Origin: Polydactylus sextarius
Lineage: Eukaryota > Chordata > Actinopteri > Polynemidae
DNA: 64,000 nt
Reading direction: 5' to 3'
Assembly (NCBI GenBank): GCA_016801845.1
Contig: CM028915.1
Coordinates: 5,798,501 to 5,862,500, forward strand
The position numbers and the translations under genes are program-made. Below the pieces are notes generated by a model, which did no database searches, was not told the DNA's origin, and saw only the letters and a list, made by a program, of their open reading frames with translations. Shown piece after piece: positions 36,011-47,869 of this stretch; the first letter of the stretch is position 1, and the number at the start of each line of letters is the position of its first letter.

Positions 36011-38700
36011 AAGACTGGACCGGTGTCAAAGCTGGGAGTGTAAGGACAGGAGCTTCCGGGTGTTGCTTTCAAAATAAAGGCACCCTAATGACCATAATCG
36101 TTATTCTGGTTTCTAATTCGCAGATGAAATCAAACTAGAAAATCGATTTGACATTTGAATAACAGTAGACAACTGAATTTCATGTAGGGGACTTTAATCA
36201 TATAATGAAAGTCAAAATGTCCTGTTTATCATAATCATAACCTTGAACATATCATTATGAAAAGTTGTTTGTCCATGTTCACTGTTATAGTCAGTGGGCA
36301 GGAAATGCACATATTTACAAAACTCTAGATTATTTCACGAACGTTTAACTTTAAATCTAAACACCAAACATTTAAGATAAGATAAGATTAGTTAAGATAA
36401 GATAGTAGTAGAAGGAGGACTGGTATCTTTTTACAGAGTCCAAAATGCACAGGTGTGTGGTTTTGTCGGTTTTATCGCATTTTTATTAAATATCCATGGC
36501 AAAATCAAATTAATTATTTAACATTTTGGGTTTTGTAGACTAATGATTATTCATCAAGTGACTATCAGAGTGTTTCAACTTGAAATACCTTGTCATTGTT
36601 TCTGAGATATATCCGACTATTACAAAGGGCATGTTGTTAAACTTCCGGTGTGGTTCACTGTGTGTTCGTGTGACTTGACGCAGCCCTGTGTTGGGATATG
36701 AGGGTGGTGCTGATGAGAGCAGGGTGACAGGGGCGTCGCTCACTGTCAGACACGAGCCTGCTGTTGACTCCACATGATGATGGTGGGTGTTTATGTGACG
36801 CTGCGCCCTGCTGCGTTCAATAAAACAGCGGTGACACATTTGCTGTTTGTCTTTTCTGGTCACTGACACAGAGTGTTACTTTTGATTTTCAGCTCAGTCG
36901 ATACAGATTGTGCGGGATGCGCCATCTGTTGGTGATACCCTGAGCCGGAGATCAACGCGGACCCCCGTGGGAGTCCCAGGCTGTACTCTGGAAACGGCTC
37001 TGTGTGATGGTGGTAACTGAGCTGTGTTCATAAAGGACACACACGAACACTGCTGAGAGCATCTAAACCATTTATGCCTGTTAGAGGCTTAATACTGATA
37101 AACAGCCTGTTGTACTCAGACAAAATGATGTAACTAATGAAAACGCTGCTGATATTATTTGATGAAACAGGTCAGTGATCTGCAAAAAATACATTTTGTT
37201 CAATTTGTATGTTAATTAGCACTAATAACATCTAGGATAGCAATGAAACAGAGCAGCTGGTGATATTTGATCGATATAGGATGTTTATTCATATATTCAT
37301 TCATTCATTTACACATTTTCTGTAGAATAAATCCTGTCATTTCAGTAATGTATGTGTTTTTAAGCTTCACCCATGTCTTTCATATTGATTGATCCAAACA
37401 CTAGACACTAAAAACGATCCCCCAAAGCATTTACAGCTTCTTATATCAGAATATTACATTACCTTTGGTATTGTGTAGAACTATACTATACTATAGCCAC
37501 AAGTACAAAATGAAAGTATGGCTGCAAACTCATTTTCTTGTTTCTGATTCTTGTTTTTCTTTTCTTTTCTGTGCGATGACAGTTCTAATGTCTTTTGTTC
37601 AGAATCATGAGACATTACAATTGTGTTAGCTCACTATTACAGTGCACAACATTAGCAAAAAATAATTTTCTTGGCTGCTTGGGGGGCAGACAAAAATAAT
37701 GATTAAAAAAACTAGAAAAACTTGACTTCATATCCACAGATTCTTTACATTTTAAACCTTCTTGGAATACCTGTCAGTGAGCAAGTATACAGTAAACAAC
37801 ATATTTCTTTCCTCTATATGTATTGTTTTTAATGTATATACACAGCTCAATGTCTTGATGAAGGTTTTGATACCATGCTGTTGCAGTGTGAGGCTTAGGG
37901 TGGCAGTGTTGAGCTTAAATCAAAACCCAACATAATTCCTTTTATGCATGCATTTACGGGAAGATCTTTATACGTGAAGCTCTTTGTCATCTTTGAATCA
38001 TCCACAACAGCTACCATCACTCTCTTACCGCAACAATCACCAGCAGTATTAAATGGATTTAAACAGATTAATGTATCGGCCAATACTGGTCCCGCACCAG
38101 AGAGGATTTATATTGATTATCAATATTCAGATGTGTAAATATGTATCAAAATATATTGATTATATTCTTAATAATGTTTCCAGCAGAACTAATGTCACAA
38201 AGTATGTGAGTGGCCTCTAAGGACTTTCTATGTGTGGCCCCAAACTCCTCAGTATGTTCAGGAAAGATTGTTCTCATGGTAGCAGTATTTCCAGGACTTA
38301 GGAGCCTTTGTCTGGCCATCAACAAAAGCCTTTGGATTACTGGCGAGGAAGGCTCACAGCGCAGCTGCGTGCGTGTATGGGCAGGTCAGTGGAATGACTG
38401 GAGCTCCGGTGGGCTAAGCGCTTGAAAAAATGCAGTTTGGTGAGATTGCAGATTAGGAGAGGAGGGGAGGGGAGTTGAACAGACAGGTGCTGACTCCACG
38501 GGGGGAACAAAAGACACACTTCACCTTTTTTGTGGCTCAGGGAGAAATGTGAGAAGTTGCACTTGAAAGTGATTTATGGTAAATATTCTCTAAGTCATGA
38601 TATCTGCTCTAAAAGTAAAAGCTGAACAAAGAAAAGAAATCTTCTATAATCTGTGTGACATTCAACAACCCCACTCTCTACCTGTGAGACAGGCCTACCT
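36011..38700. other. Intergenic region between divergent syn1 and vgll4-like genes
   Basis: About 2.7 kb. A GC-richer patch lies at about 36.62-37.03 kb and the rest is AT-rich. I see no convincing exon. The patch could be an additional promoter or enhancer for either neighbour. Confidence 0.4.
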
Positions 38701-38756
38701 GTGAGCACATTCTGCCTGTGGGACAATAACAACACCAAGCAAGATCAAGGCTTCCC

Positions 38757-38799
38757 ATTGGCTCCTGCAGTGGCCAATCCCAATTCAGGAAATGAGTCA
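38757..38799 (+). promoter_or_regulatory. Candidate vgll4-like proximal promoter: two CCAAT boxes and an AP-1 site
   Basis: An inverted CCAAT box (ATTGG, 38757-38761), a direct CCAAT box (38774-38778) and a TGAGTCA AP-1 element (38793-38799) lie within 43 bases. They sit about 180-220 bases upstream of the start codon of the vgll4-like gene, a typical place for such elements. No TATA box is evident. Confidence 0.4.
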
Positions 38800-38975
38800 C
38801 AGGGAGGCCACTGCACCTATCTGCACTCACCTGATACTTTACCTGGCTGAGCTCAGACCCAGCATCTCATTACCTTTCCAATACAATTTATCACTGAGGT
38901 GCATTGTGTCCCGTAAGCTCCAGGAGTCAAGGTGTCCCGCTGTGTTTAGTTCTACTCAGACAAAGACAAGGAGTC

Positions 38976-41900
38976 ATGGCTGTGGCTAATTTCCAGTACA
39001 TCACTCGCATGAGTAGCGGCTTTAAGGTCTACATTTTAGAAGGTAAGCTTTATTTGTACTTTGTCTCTTACTGCCGTGTGTTGTTTCATCAGTGGAATTA
39101 AATCTCTGCTATGGTTACACCACAACACTTTATTGTTACATATTCACATTTATATTAGATACTGTGTCATGTCACAATCTTATAAAGTGTCTGTGTTCAT
39201 TGCCGTGGCATTTACACTCGCTCTGTGTGTGTGTGATATTTGTCTAAATGCACTTATCTTAAGGAAATAACCAAATAAGATGACATTTAGATGAGAGGTA
39301 TACACTGACAACAACGTTCAACTTCTGAAATATGTTCAGTTGTGTTGTGAACACAAGAAAAACAAAATTCTGAATGAAACAGGATGACTACTTATAGAGT
39401 AAAAAAGGGCCTCTATTAATTCTTATCAGTTTTGAAAGTCCCCTGGGTTTGATTCATATTTTGGAAGTTGTGTTGTCACTCGAATTGTGCTGGGTTTTTT
39501 TCCTTGAACTTGATTAAAAATGTCATTAAAAACAGCAAAGCAGAAGGTCAGGCAGCATATTCCCTTTGCTAATAAGGAAGAAATAACTATGCCCCAGGCA
39601 TTAGAAAATCAGCATAGGTGTGGTTATACCTGCCCCCCCCTCCTCCTCCTTCTCCACCTCTTCAGTGGCAGAGTGTGTGTGTGTACGTGTGTGTGTGTGT
39701 GTGTGTGTGTGTGAAGGAGCAGTTCACAGGTGTGGGAATGTTTAGTCAGAAGGAAATGCGAATTGAACAGTTTGGATGTGAACAAACTCATCTTCTTGTT
39801 TTCCACTTGAAAGCAGTTGATCACCCATTGTTTCAGGTCAATAAAGTGTTAGATGTTGGTGTGAGTTAAGTGATTTTTCAGCATTGAATGAGTCATTTGA
39901 ATATAGTTGAGGGACTCTTGCCAGCCAACCCATCAATGTGGATTTTCAGGTGTTGAACCAAGCTCAGACTCAAATAAACAATGGGTGAGGTGTAATTATT
40001 ATTATTGCCACCATCATATTTCCAAACAGTGCGTTTGTGTTTTTACTGTATGCACGACTGTTCTGAATGTGCAAGCGTGACGATGCAGGCGCCAACTGGT
40101 TTTGGTTAAAATTTACTCGTTTTTTTTAAGAATCAAAACAACAAACCTTCATTTGTTAAATCACTCCAATCTCCAAAATGGTTTTCCAAGCTCAAACCAC
40201 AGACTGGATATAACACGCACTCCTTTTTATTCAGCACATCAATGACATCACCAGCTCTTATTTTTTGATGTGTTCCAACTTGTATAATTGGAAAAATCCA
40301 GTACGAGTATTTGCTCACATTGATGGGCCTTTCACAAGTGGTTGCCGCCCAAAATCAGGGTCCTTGAAGCCATTAGATGTGTCAGCGACCCACTCTGTGA
40401 TGTTGATTGTGGCCTTTTGACTGTGTGTGATAGGGCTGAATGCCAACATTATGCAGAAAAACAACATTTACCGTTAACACTGAATCAGCTGTTTAGTTTT
40501 GTAACCCTTACTGATCAGGTAGATCAAGTTCTGCAGCTTAACGGAGTTTACAATTAACGGTGACAACAACAAAAAAAAAAATCGTTTTCCCACGAATAGT
40601 AGTCATGCAGGTTGATGTCATGGATCAAAACAAGCTGTTACTCATGACTGAATGCCACCACACACCATTGTCACTGTAGTAAAACCGTCATCGCCAGTAC
40701 ACTGTCAATTGTCTTACTTTTTTTTTTGTCCAGCCAAATAAACCAGATCCAAAATATGTCTTATTCTGCTCCTCCATTTCCAATTTGTCTATCAGGTCAG
40801 CCCCACCTCAGAAGTGAAGACAGATACAGGCACATTACAAATGACCGGGTCAGAGGTCCAACTCTATATCCAGTCAAACGCAAGCGCAGCCATGAGAGAG
40901 GCCTGACACTGGAGGAAAGGTTGGTGAAACTGTTTTTTTCCAATTATGATCAGATTTTTATATATGTATATATCTTAAAATCTATAGTTGATCAAATTAA
41001 TTTTTTGTCAAAGATATGTAATATTGTCTGAATAATCATTTCAGGCGAGAGCGAGCGCTGAGCAGAAGCAGTGTGAAGGCGGCCCAGAGAGCAGCACCAG
41101 CCGTATTTAACAGCCCACAGAGCCCCACATCCACCTGGAGTCCAACACCCAGTCCCACCAGCCCTCTGCCCACTCATGTGTACTACACCCCAGTCATGGA
41201 TGAGCCACTTGCTCTTATCAAAAAACCGAGAAAAGACCCGGAAAACGCAGAGGAAAAGTCCAAAAGCAGTGCAACTACTCAGATCCAGGTAATTTATTGT
41301 GCTGTTTTTGTCTTTAACATGTTCGCTTTGATTTTCACAAAGATCAAGGCTGCTTTAGGCAGCCATAACTTATGAAGAGTGGTAGCTCTGTATGACCCTT
41401 TTGTGGTATCAGCATAGCTCCAGGCTACCCACAGCTGTGGTACATCTTCTATCTGAAGTCAGTGAATCCACCTTTGCAGTCATTCTAGTTCCAAGCAGCA
41501 CGCGTGCAGGCCTAAGCTTGTCGGAGCTATGCAATCCAGCCGGATTCGGGAAGAAAATGTGAGCAATGGAGGGAGGAATGCCATCAACAAGACCAAACAG
41601 ACTGCTCTTTCCTTGACCTGTTTATGCTGCCACACTGGGAGTGATATGATTCTCCTGGGCAAACCCAGCCAGTTTATTTGGTTTTCAAATCATTTTGTTC
41701 ATGCTGCACAGTCAGGGTTTGGCAGTATTAAAATAGTAACACAAACTTTGTGAGATGGAGAGGAAACATATAGCACTGTTATTGTTTTCTGTGCTTTTAT
41801 AATCTAATTATTAACCAATCTGTCTCTTTTTCTTTCCAGATGCGTCCCTCTGTGATCACTTGTGTCTCCTCATTAAGAAACCCCTCCTGCAGACCTGAGG

Positions 41901-42358
41901 CCCTCAGAAGCCACTCATCAGGTCAGTCTCACACTCTTGTGAATGAGCCAGACGGTCACTCCCTGAGTAGTCACACACTTATGATGAGGTTCACCTGCAC
42001 TGACTCACCAAGGTGTGTGTTTGACACTTATTGTTCATCCCCTCTTTTTTCCCCAGTGGTTTCCAAATGCGACTATGATCGTGTGGTTGAAGAACACTTC
42101 CAGAGGAGCCTCGGAGTCAACTACCAGACTGCTCGTTCCCAGCAGCTCTCCATCAGCGTTTCTGTTGACGACCACTTCGCCAAGGCTTTGGGAGACAAGT
42201 GGCTGCAGATTAAATCCAAGTCTTCCTCCTGTTCTTCAACACCTCCTAGCAGTCCAAGCGTTACTCACTCCCCCACCTACAGCCACAGCCCAAATCTGTC
42301 CCACAAAGAGTCCACCAGCAGCTCATCGCCAGCCTCCAGCCGCTGGTCTCTCAATTAA
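38976..42358 (+). CDS. vgll4l: Vestigial-like family member 4-like TEAD cofactor, complete, five exons
   Basis: Exons: 38976-39042, 40796-40919, 41045-41288, 41840-41921 and 42057-42358. They sum to 819 bases, 272 residues plus stop. The Vgll4 family is shown by two C-terminal TDU (Tondu) motifs, VVEEHFQRSLG (182-192) and VDDHFAKALG (208-217). Upstream it has the conserved RPSVITC segment (147-153) and a LYPVKRKR basic stretch that probably acts as nuclear signal. Vgll4 proteins bind TEAD factors through the two TDU motifs and compete with YAP/TAZ, repressing Hippo-pathway targets in the nucleus. The N-terminus (MAVANFQYITRM) differs from the main vertebrate VGLL4 N-terminus, so I favour the fish vgll4-like paralogue over vgll4a or vgll4b; that choice is less certain than the family. 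The tail is Ser/Pro-rich. Confidence 0.9.
39043..40795 (+). other. vgll4-like intron 1
   Basis: This contains a (TG)n microsatellite at 39672-39713 and otherwise ordinary sequence. A 61-codon minus-strand open frame at 40133-40318 has no homology I recognise and no supporting context. Confidence 0.6.
39672..39713. repeat. (TG)n microsatellite
   Basis: TG units with one TACG interruption, in intron 1 of the vgll4-like gene. Confidence 0.95.
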
Positions 42359-42595
42359 AGAGGAGATGATAACCTCCGCTATGAGAAGAAACTGGACTTT
42401 TTAACGTTTCACTGCGTGCAGCTCTGCTTGTCGAGCGATGGAAATGGAGTGCTAGTGTTGAGAGGGCGAGCTAACAGATGCAGGGCTGTCAGTTTGGACT
42501 TGTGCGTGTCCGAATTTAAGACACACTGGCACAAAATGTAGCATGAATCCTTATTTTGTTACATTTCTATCCTCTGCTTGTCCATAGCATCTATG

Positions 42596-42601
42596 AATAA
42601 A
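42596..42601 (+). terminator. Candidate poly(A) signal for the vgll4-like gene
   Basis: AATAAA lies 238 bases past the stop. A second AATAAA at 42838-42843 is an alternative. Confidence 0.5.
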
Positions 42602-42849
42602 TGAAATTCCGTAGATGGTGATGAGGGATGATTAAAAATTCAGCCAAGTAATCCTTTACATTTCTTTGATTTTGTGTCATTCTTTTATTGCAGCCTGAAT
42701 GCCACAATTTCATTGTATTATATTTATATTCTGTTACACCAGGATCCCTTATAGTCGAAATGACTAGCCTGTCTGCTGTATAATAGTATGCTTTTAAGCT
42801 GTACACAAAACAAAGGCTTTTGAAAAGACCTTAAAAAAATAAAATTTTT

Positions 42850-45800
42850 AAAAAACCCTTCAACAGCTCTGTGTGTTTGTCTTTTATTGAAGCGTGTGCG
42901 AAAACTTTCTTCAGAAGAATAAGCAAAGGTCGTTGCAAAATGGAGAAATCGTTTTTTAAACTTGAAGGTCATGAACTCACGTACGCCTTGTAAAAAAATA
43001 AAAAAGCGGACAGGTGGTGTACCAGACAACCTAATTTCTAATGTGAGTCAGTGTGAGTCTACAACACATCCGGCGCATACATGGCATTTTAGATTAGAGT
43101 TGTTACCACACACTGCTTAGAAATTAAATGGCTGCGTGAGCAACACATTCGGGACTTTTTCCTGTAAGTTTGAGGGAATGTGAGGGTGCATGTTCCAGCA
43201 GGCAGCAGGCCTTGTGTTCTGACATTCCTGTCTCCTGAGAAAATGACTCTGTAAGATCCTACAGATCCTGTTTGGCAAGGGATAGGAGGGAGGGAAGCGG
43301 GGAAAGAAGGGTTGGGTTAATATACGCCTGAGCATGAGAACCAGCCATGCTCTTCAGTTACTTATTTGCATGTCCTATCTTGTCCAACTTAAAATATGAT
43401 ATGCAACATTTAAAAAAGACTTACGTCTTGGAAATTACAGTAAGTCGGTCAATTAAAAAAAAAAAAAGAGAAGAGGAAATAGAAGAGGGAAATAACCTGA
43501 ATATTTAAACAAGTTGAGAGCTGTAAATCATGGATGAAAATGAGGAAACAACTGAGTTGAATTTGTTTTTACAATCAAAACATTAAATATCAATCATTAA
43601 CAGTGGATAAACTGATGTCACTTGGTAGTTTTGAGTTGAAACATCCACACAAAACCATTTAAAAACCCATTCTGCATTAACATGAAGTTCACATCGAACT
43701 ATAATTTACAGAAAATCCACACATACAGGAGCCAGTTGTGATCAAACTGTTGATTATAATTTCCCCCATGAAGTGCTTAAACAGGTATTTCCACATGCAG
43801 CATGTTCATTAGCTGGTGTAACCTGAACAGGGACATTGATGCCATCTAGAGGCTCTTAGATAAACCTTAAACATCTGACATCGTCAATGACAAATGGTCT
43901 CATGTTGCAGTATGTGCAGCACAAACAATGAGGAGCAGCGTCGTGCGGGTAAACTTGTTCAATGACAGATCGGGTTTGACAAAGACCCTCAGAAACAAGA
44001 GATGGGATCAGTAGATATTTCACTCAGTTTACCACTAGGAGGCAATTCCATAGCAGGAAACTGCCTCATATATAATTTGACAATGCTTCTCAGTGAGAGT
44101 TCGAATACGGATTGTGCTTGTCATTCCTTAACATAAATTATCATTTATGAGCAATATAATCTATTATATATTTTTGTACATTAAATAGAGTTGAGCAGTG
44201 TTTTAAGATATAATCTTTCACACTCTACAGTGATATGCAAGTTTACCTCTTTTTTTTTTTTTTTACCTTTTTTTTCCCAGTAAGAATATAAACAACACGA
44301 CCCTGAGAATGTTAAGAGAATGTCTTCTCAGGCTGCTGCAAAACAAATGCACATTGTTTTTTTTCTTGAGACAACAGTGACAGATAATTACAATCCTGAA
44401 TACCACCAACATGACAGAAAACAACATTTAAGTCATTTTTTATGGCGGCAGTAGTAATTAAATACGTATTACAATACAAAAGTTGGGCCGAGCCTTCTGG
44501 GAAAGTTCTTGCACTCTGTTTGTCTCTCAAAAGTTAGATCACTGTCAACAAATCAGACAGCATTTCGTAAATAAGAAAAAATTACAGCACTAATCTCATG
44601 ATAATATGATTCCACTGTAGGACGGTATATCTGAAAATGTGTGTGAGTTATTTCAAAGTTCTTGTTCAACCCGTTTGTATTGAAATCACCTATGGTCTTA
44701 TAGTCATCATGGATAATTGCATAAATAATGATTGTTCTGTTTCAGACAACTGGGTGTTCCCAACCTGGCAGCTTAATCTAACCTACAGCAGAAAGTGAAT
44801 ATTATTATATGAAACTTTTCTGAGATTTACGTGTTTTATACTTGTGTGCAAAATGAAGGTCATGCATAAAGAAGAATCTGGGCTGTTTGTAGACGCTACA
44901 AAAACTTTATTTTGAAGGATCTGCCAGGCTTAAACACATCTAATGACACTTTATTCCGATGAGTGTGTTTAAGGATTTGAGATATGGCAATAATGTCTAT
45001 TGACTGTTCCAAATCTAACAATGCGGTTTGTGTGCTGTTTGATCTGGTTCTTCACTAGATAATCTCTGGTCTTTGAACTCTGTCTTTGAACTGTCTCTGT
45101 TCTATATCACTCATTTATTTCTCCTTATCCCCCGGGGCGGTATGAAGAATATTACCAGTGATATAAATATATCAGATCCTCACGGAAAACCATCACCAGT
45201 GATACACAGGTATTGTAAGTCTTATAACCTCTTTTTTAATAACACAGATATTAGAAGTGAAATTGTAACTACAATTGGAAAAATTGGTATAAACCATATT
45301 GGTCTACGAATATCACAAAACATAGATATGATTTATAGTTTATATAATGAAACTGTGCAAAAGAAATGGTGCTCTGGTACTCAGTTTGTTCTGCCTATCT
45401 GCAGGTGCTGCTGCAATAGTAATACTACAGATGCTTGTATATGGGTGAACATATGCATTGAGCATTTGTTTAATGAGCGACAGATGTATGTGACTCACTG
45501 GACATGATGTGTCTTGCCTTGTGTCATACCGGTGCGATCACCTGGATGAGCAGGTATAGGTTTGGCACACATCCACACAAGCAGATTGAAAAAAAAAAAT
45601 GTAAACAAAATTTACTCTTTATCTAGAAATAAGTTAAACGTGCTGACATCCATTTCAACTTGTCACATGCTTTCATTAGAGGTCAACATATTCCACATAG
45701 GTGGCGTTTTTTTTTTTTTTTTTTTGCACAGATGTCACAGATTTTAACTCCATCTTCCAGCAGGCTGTAAATAAATGAGTGATGAAGAGGAACTTATCAG

Positions 45801-46590
45801 CACATTTGGGGGCAATGTAGCGTTTCAGAAGAAGAGGCGGTTGTGCTGACGCCGGAGGCGGCCTGACACTCTGCTGGTGTTCCTCAGTAACTTGACTATT
45901 CAAGGTGAATACCAGGTTGATAAGTAACACAGTTTGTGACTGTTGCTTACAGCTGCTGCTTAGCTGCACTCGCTTAATAAGCCAAACACACTAAAGGCTT
46001 ACATTTTTAGTCCAACGTACACATGTTGTGGACACATACTCATGTGATCAACAGCCTTAAATCCAAAGAAAGAAAGTAAGAGGAAATAAATAAATGTAAA
46101 CACAACATCAAGTGCTCTACATATTCTTTAAATGTGAAAAAATGTTGAGTTTGACCACTAGATGGCAGCAGAGTTGAAGTCACGTTTAGCAATTTAAGTG
46201 AAAACATCAGTCATCGTCATTAATTTAAGCTGCACACAGTCTTTCTTATTTATTTGTGGTCAAACTATACATAGTATCCAGTAATATTCCACTGATTATA
46301 AAAAAAAACATAACCCCTGTTTACAATAAACACACTGGAGCTTGAAATATTTCTTCTTCTTTTTTTTTCTTTTTTTTTTAGGAGCAAGAAGTATAAAAAA
46401 GAAAAAAAGGCTATATTTAGGCAAAACAATAGACATTTTTGTTTCTTTATTGTGGGGGAGAAAAACATCATTTGAGGGGGATTTAAAGCCACAGCAAAAA
46501 TAATCAGAGACAAGCGTAATTACTATTTTCCGTGTCAACGAACCAGCTAAACATTAGCTCCAGGGCAGCAGCGGGTCTCATGACTGCAAA
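42850..46590. other. Intergenic region between vgll4-like and slc20a1
   Basis: Mostly AT-rich sequence with poly(T) tracts near 44251-44264 and 45708-45725. The one notable element is an open frame at 45142-45507, listed separately. Otherwise I see no gene, known repeat or RNA. Confidence 0.5.
45142..45507 (+). other. Unrecognised open reading frame of 121 codons
   Basis: The frame runs from the ATG at 45142 to a stop at 45505-45507 and stays open upstream to about 45073. The predicted product is Asn/Ile-rich in its first part with several N-x-S/T sequons, and cysteine-rich near the end (CRCCCNSNTTDAC). I recognise no domain. There is no obvious signal peptide from the ATG, no convincing flanking splice site and no nearby poly(A) context I trust. 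It could be chance, an exon of an unplaced gene, or a decayed mobile-element frame. Confidence 0.15.
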
Positions 46591-46614
46591 AGGCGTGTAC
46601 ACGAGCTGCTCCAG

Positions 46615-46621
46615 TATAAAA
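46615..46621 (+). promoter_or_regulatory. TATA box of slc20a1
   Basis: TATAAAA in a GC-richer setting, about 150 bases upstream of a likely first-exon donor. A start about 30 bases downstream (near 46645) would put both (CA)n tracts in the leader. Confidence 0.55.
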
Positions 46622-46644
46622 CCAGCTTCAACCTGAGCGTCCAC

Positions 46645-46767
46645 ACACACACACACATACACACACCAGACTGCTGGACTCTGCTGCTGCTGATCACACA
46701 GACACACACACACACACACACACACTGGACAATAACATCACACTTTGGTGTAATCTGACGCTCCCAC
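46645..46767 (+). other. slc20a1: Probable slc20a1 non-coding exon 1 with two CA tracts
   Basis: The exon would run from about 30 bases past the TATA box to a donor (CACAT|GTGAGT) at about 46767. It contains (CA)n at 46641-46667 and 46696-46725, separated by a CTG-rich stretch. The next exon carries the start codon at 47870. Confidence 0.45.
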
Positions 46768-46769
46768 AT

Positions 46770-47865
46770 GTGAGTATGACTCTTCAATTTATTTTTATTT
46801 ATTTATTGATTTATTATTTGTTTATTATTTTTGTTGTTGTCACTTGTTGAAATTATGCAACAACAGCAGCTTAGGGGATTAACGCTCCGCTATTTTCTAT
46901 ACTGATGGCCAATTATTCTCAGCTCCCCCCTTTAAAAAAAAAAAAAGTTTTAAGTGGATTTGTGGGGGTTTCACTGACTACTATTAATTATGTAACCCTG
47001 TGTGTGCACCTGCTGCATGTTTTATGAAAAAAAAAATGGTGAAGAATAAGATGCAAAGTGGTGGTTTTTATTGCATTAATGAATTTCTTTTATTCATTTA
47101 TAAGCACAAGGACGTTGAATGGTCTAAAATCCCATTAAAAACCACTGCCAGGAGATTAAACACTCTTTAAGTTACTGTAAAGTCACTGTTAAAGCACAGT
47201 GAAAAAGATGAAGACTATAATAACACCAAGAACACATTTACATAATAAACCCCTCTAAACTATGACTTTATGGTTATGGAGCCTGTATGTTGCAAATCTT
47301 CTTAATTTTCATGAACAGCCCGAAATAAGAGTCTTACACTTTAAGCTGCATTATTGAGTTCAGGCTCTGACTCGTGAACTCACACAGACTCTATAGTAAC
47401 CTTAACTTGACTTATAATGGATATAAAGCACTTCATCATAGCCACTTCCTCATTTGCCGTCACTCACTAAATCATGCCTGTAGAGTGAAGTTGTCAGGGT
47501 TGTCAATAGATATAACTCAACCTGGCTTATGTTTGTGGAGCAGCATGTGAGAAATGAATTTACACCCTCCTGTGTTTTTGCAGTGCTAATCATCAGAGGC
47601 TCGCCGTCACAATGGATCTCTCTAGTGTCTCTACAACCTGTGGTTTTATGATGAAGCCCGCAGACAAGCCCTGCATACCTAGCTAGCAATAAATTTTATT
47701 TTTTTTCTATTAGCACTTTTAGAACTGGACTGAGCTGTTCTTTATTACTTTTTTGTTTTGTGGTTATGATTTATTTATAAATACACATTACCTCATAAGT
47801 CACTGTCAAACCACAGTAACTCAATTTGGCTGTTCTGATTGTTTTGATTACATTAAATTGCAAGT
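46770..47865 (+). other. Probable slc20a1 leader intron
   Basis: About 1.1 kb between the leader exon and a weak acceptor (TTGCAAG) just before the start codon. AT-rich; nothing else recognised. Confidence 0.4.
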
Positions 47866-47869
47866 AGAG

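Noticed and set aside
36706..36716. ATCAGCACCAC on the minus strand, like the left half of an RE1/REST site
   Set aside because: The right half (GGACAGCGCC-type) is missing, so a REST site for syn1 cannot be claimed.
40133..40318. 61-codon minus-strand open frame in vgll4-like intron 1
   Set aside because: Protein-like at first glance, but no family match, no splice sites and no flanking element structure.
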